Of a stretch of 7,200 nt of DNA, positions 6,423-7,200 are shown piece by piece. The stretch is from the NCBI GenBank assembly GCA_009920875.1, contig RFZE01000071.1, forward strand, positions 1-7,200, read 5' to 3'. Both the position numbers and the translations under genes were made by a program. Source of the DNA: Alphaproteobacteria bacterium. Its GTDB lineage: Bacteria > Pseudomonadota > Alphaproteobacteria > RS24. Below the pieces are notes generated by a model. The model was not told the DNA's origin, searched no databases, and worked only from the letters and a program-made list of their open reading frames with translations. Within the stretch, counting starts at the first letter, position 1, and every line of letters starts with the position of its first letter.

Positions 6423-7200
6423 ATGCAAGAAGGGTTGCGAAAGCTGGCGCAAGACCGGCTCATTTGGTTTGTCATTTTGGGTGTGCTTTTGTTTGCGGCT
6501 GATCGGTGGCTGCAAGCGCGCGAGCAGCAGGTCATTAAAATCGATTTGCCATTGGTCGAAAAATTGGTCGCGCAATGGGAAGGGCAGACCGAAAGGCGGC
6601 CCAATGCGCGTGAATTGGATGCGCTGATTGAAGGCCATATTCGTGAGGAAATTTTGGTGCGCGAAGCGGCGCGGCTCGGGCTTGATGATGATGATATTAT
6701 CATTCGTCGCAGATTGGCTCAAAAAGTCGAATTCATGATGGCCGATGAGACAGTCAAAGATTTGCCGAATAGGGAACAGTTGCGACGCTTTTTTGACGAA
6801 AATAGAGCGGAATATGACACCCCCGAGACATTGAGCTGGCGCCATGTTTTTGTCGAAAGCGAGGCACAGGCGCGGCAAGTGCAAGCGGTGCTGAACGCCG
6901 ATGAGAGCGATTGGCAGAATAAAGGCAAGCCCTTCATGCTCAATCGTCAATATGCGCGGCAAAGCGAACTGGAACTGTCGCGGCTCATGGGCACGCAATT
7001 TGCCCTCGCGCTGTTTCAAGAAACGACCAAGGACTGGCGCGCGCCAGTGCAATCGGCTTTTGGTTGGCATGTGGTCAAAATCGATACGCGCCATGCAGCG
7101 CAGCAGGCGGCCTTTGAACCCCTGATTGAGCGGGTCGCGCGCGACTATCAAAAAATGCAACGCCAACAAGCATTGGCCGCAGCATGGGCCGAATTGCGCG
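6423..7200 (+). CDS. Membrane-anchored parvulin-like peptidyl-prolyl isomerase / chaperone (3' end outside window)
   Basis: The frame opens at ATG 6423 and stays open to the window edge (259 codons seen, no stop). Residues 1-12 are basic (MQEGLRKLAQDR), followed by a hydrophobic segment at about 13-26 (LIWFVILGVLLFAA). This implies an N-in anchor with the rest in the periplasm. Residues 60-115 resemble the SurA/PpiC N-terminal helical region, including RREEILVREA-like and LGLDDDDIIIRRRLAQK (85-101). A parvulin domain follows from about 138: SWRHVFVESEAQA (H141) through APVQSAFGWHVVKIDTR (207-223; H216). The middle of that domain is diverged and lacks the usual gGdLG loop, so catalysis is uncertain and a chaperone role is possible. 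It starts 6 nt after the DUF3604 stop in the same frame. GGAG at 6407-6410 is 12 nt upstream, rather far, so translation probably depends on coupling. Confidence 0.82.
   Translation, partial: MQEGLRKLAQDRLIWFVILGVLLFAADRWLQAREQQVIKIDLPLVEKLVAQWEGQTERRPNARELDALIEGHIREEILVREAARLGLDDDDIIIRRRLAQKVEFMMADETVKDLPNREQLRRFFDENRAEYDTPETLSWRHVFVESEAQARQVQAVLNADESDWQNKGKPFMLNRQYARQSELELSRLMGTQFALALFQETTKDWRAPVQSAFGWHVVKIDTRHAAQQAAFEPLIERVARDYQKMQRQQALAAAWAELR

Noticed and set aside
6342..7169. 275-codon minus-strand open frame opposite the end of the DUF3604 gene and the parvulin gene
   Set aside because: The plus strand here encodes recognisable DUF3604 and SurA/PpiC-like sequence. The minus frame shows no family motif, crosses two real genes and has no good ribosome site that I can see.

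Overview
The window looks like bacterial chromosome, most likely from a (probably marine) alphaproteobacterium. This rests on protein style (an MmsA C-terminus, a PrpE-type acyl-CoA synthetase and an ADTHARVG-type crotonase), dense gene packing and moderately GC-rich codon use. No marker gene fixes the taxon. No tRNA, rRNA, CRISPR array, insertion sequence or phage gene is visible, and coding density is close to complete.

Layout. (1) 1-453 (+) is the 3' end of a methylmalonate/malonate-semialdehyde dehydrogenase gene (mmsA-like). (2) 454-4401 (-) is a compact three-gene operon, read right to left: prpE-type propionyl-CoA synthetase, a crotonase-fold enoyl-CoA hydratase/isomerase, and a cytoplasmic SxxK serine hydrolase of the beta-lactamase/NylB type. 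Gene gaps are about 21 and 9 nt, each carrying a good Shine-Dalgarno sequence. The operon meets mmsA tail to tail with no bases between the two stop codons. (3) 4402-4511 is a 110-bp divergent intergenic region with a perfect 20-bp palindrome, the best regulatory-site candidate in the window. (4) 4512-6416 (+) encodes an exported DUF3604 protein with PHP-type metal-ligand motifs. (5) 6423 to the window end (+) is a membrane-anchored parvulin-like (PpiC/SurA-type) protein, open at the right edge. It starts 6 nt after the DUF3604 stop and in the same frame.

How they may work together. PrpE, crotonase and MmsA are all enzymes of C3/branched-chain acyl-CoA metabolism. PrpE activates propionate (or acrylate / 3-hydroxypropionate), the crotonase can hydrate an enoyl-CoA, and MmsA-family enzymes oxidise (methyl)malonate semialdehyde to propionyl-CoA or acetyl-CoA. 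The left half is therefore plausibly a propionate, valine or acrylate catabolic locus with an unexplained serine hydrolase in it. The right half is a candidate two-protein envelope system: a secreted metal-dependent hydrolase-like protein and a tethered foldase-like protein, probably translationally coupled. The two halves share one small divergent control region, so they may be co-regulated. The DUF3604/parvulin pair is the least understood part of the window.
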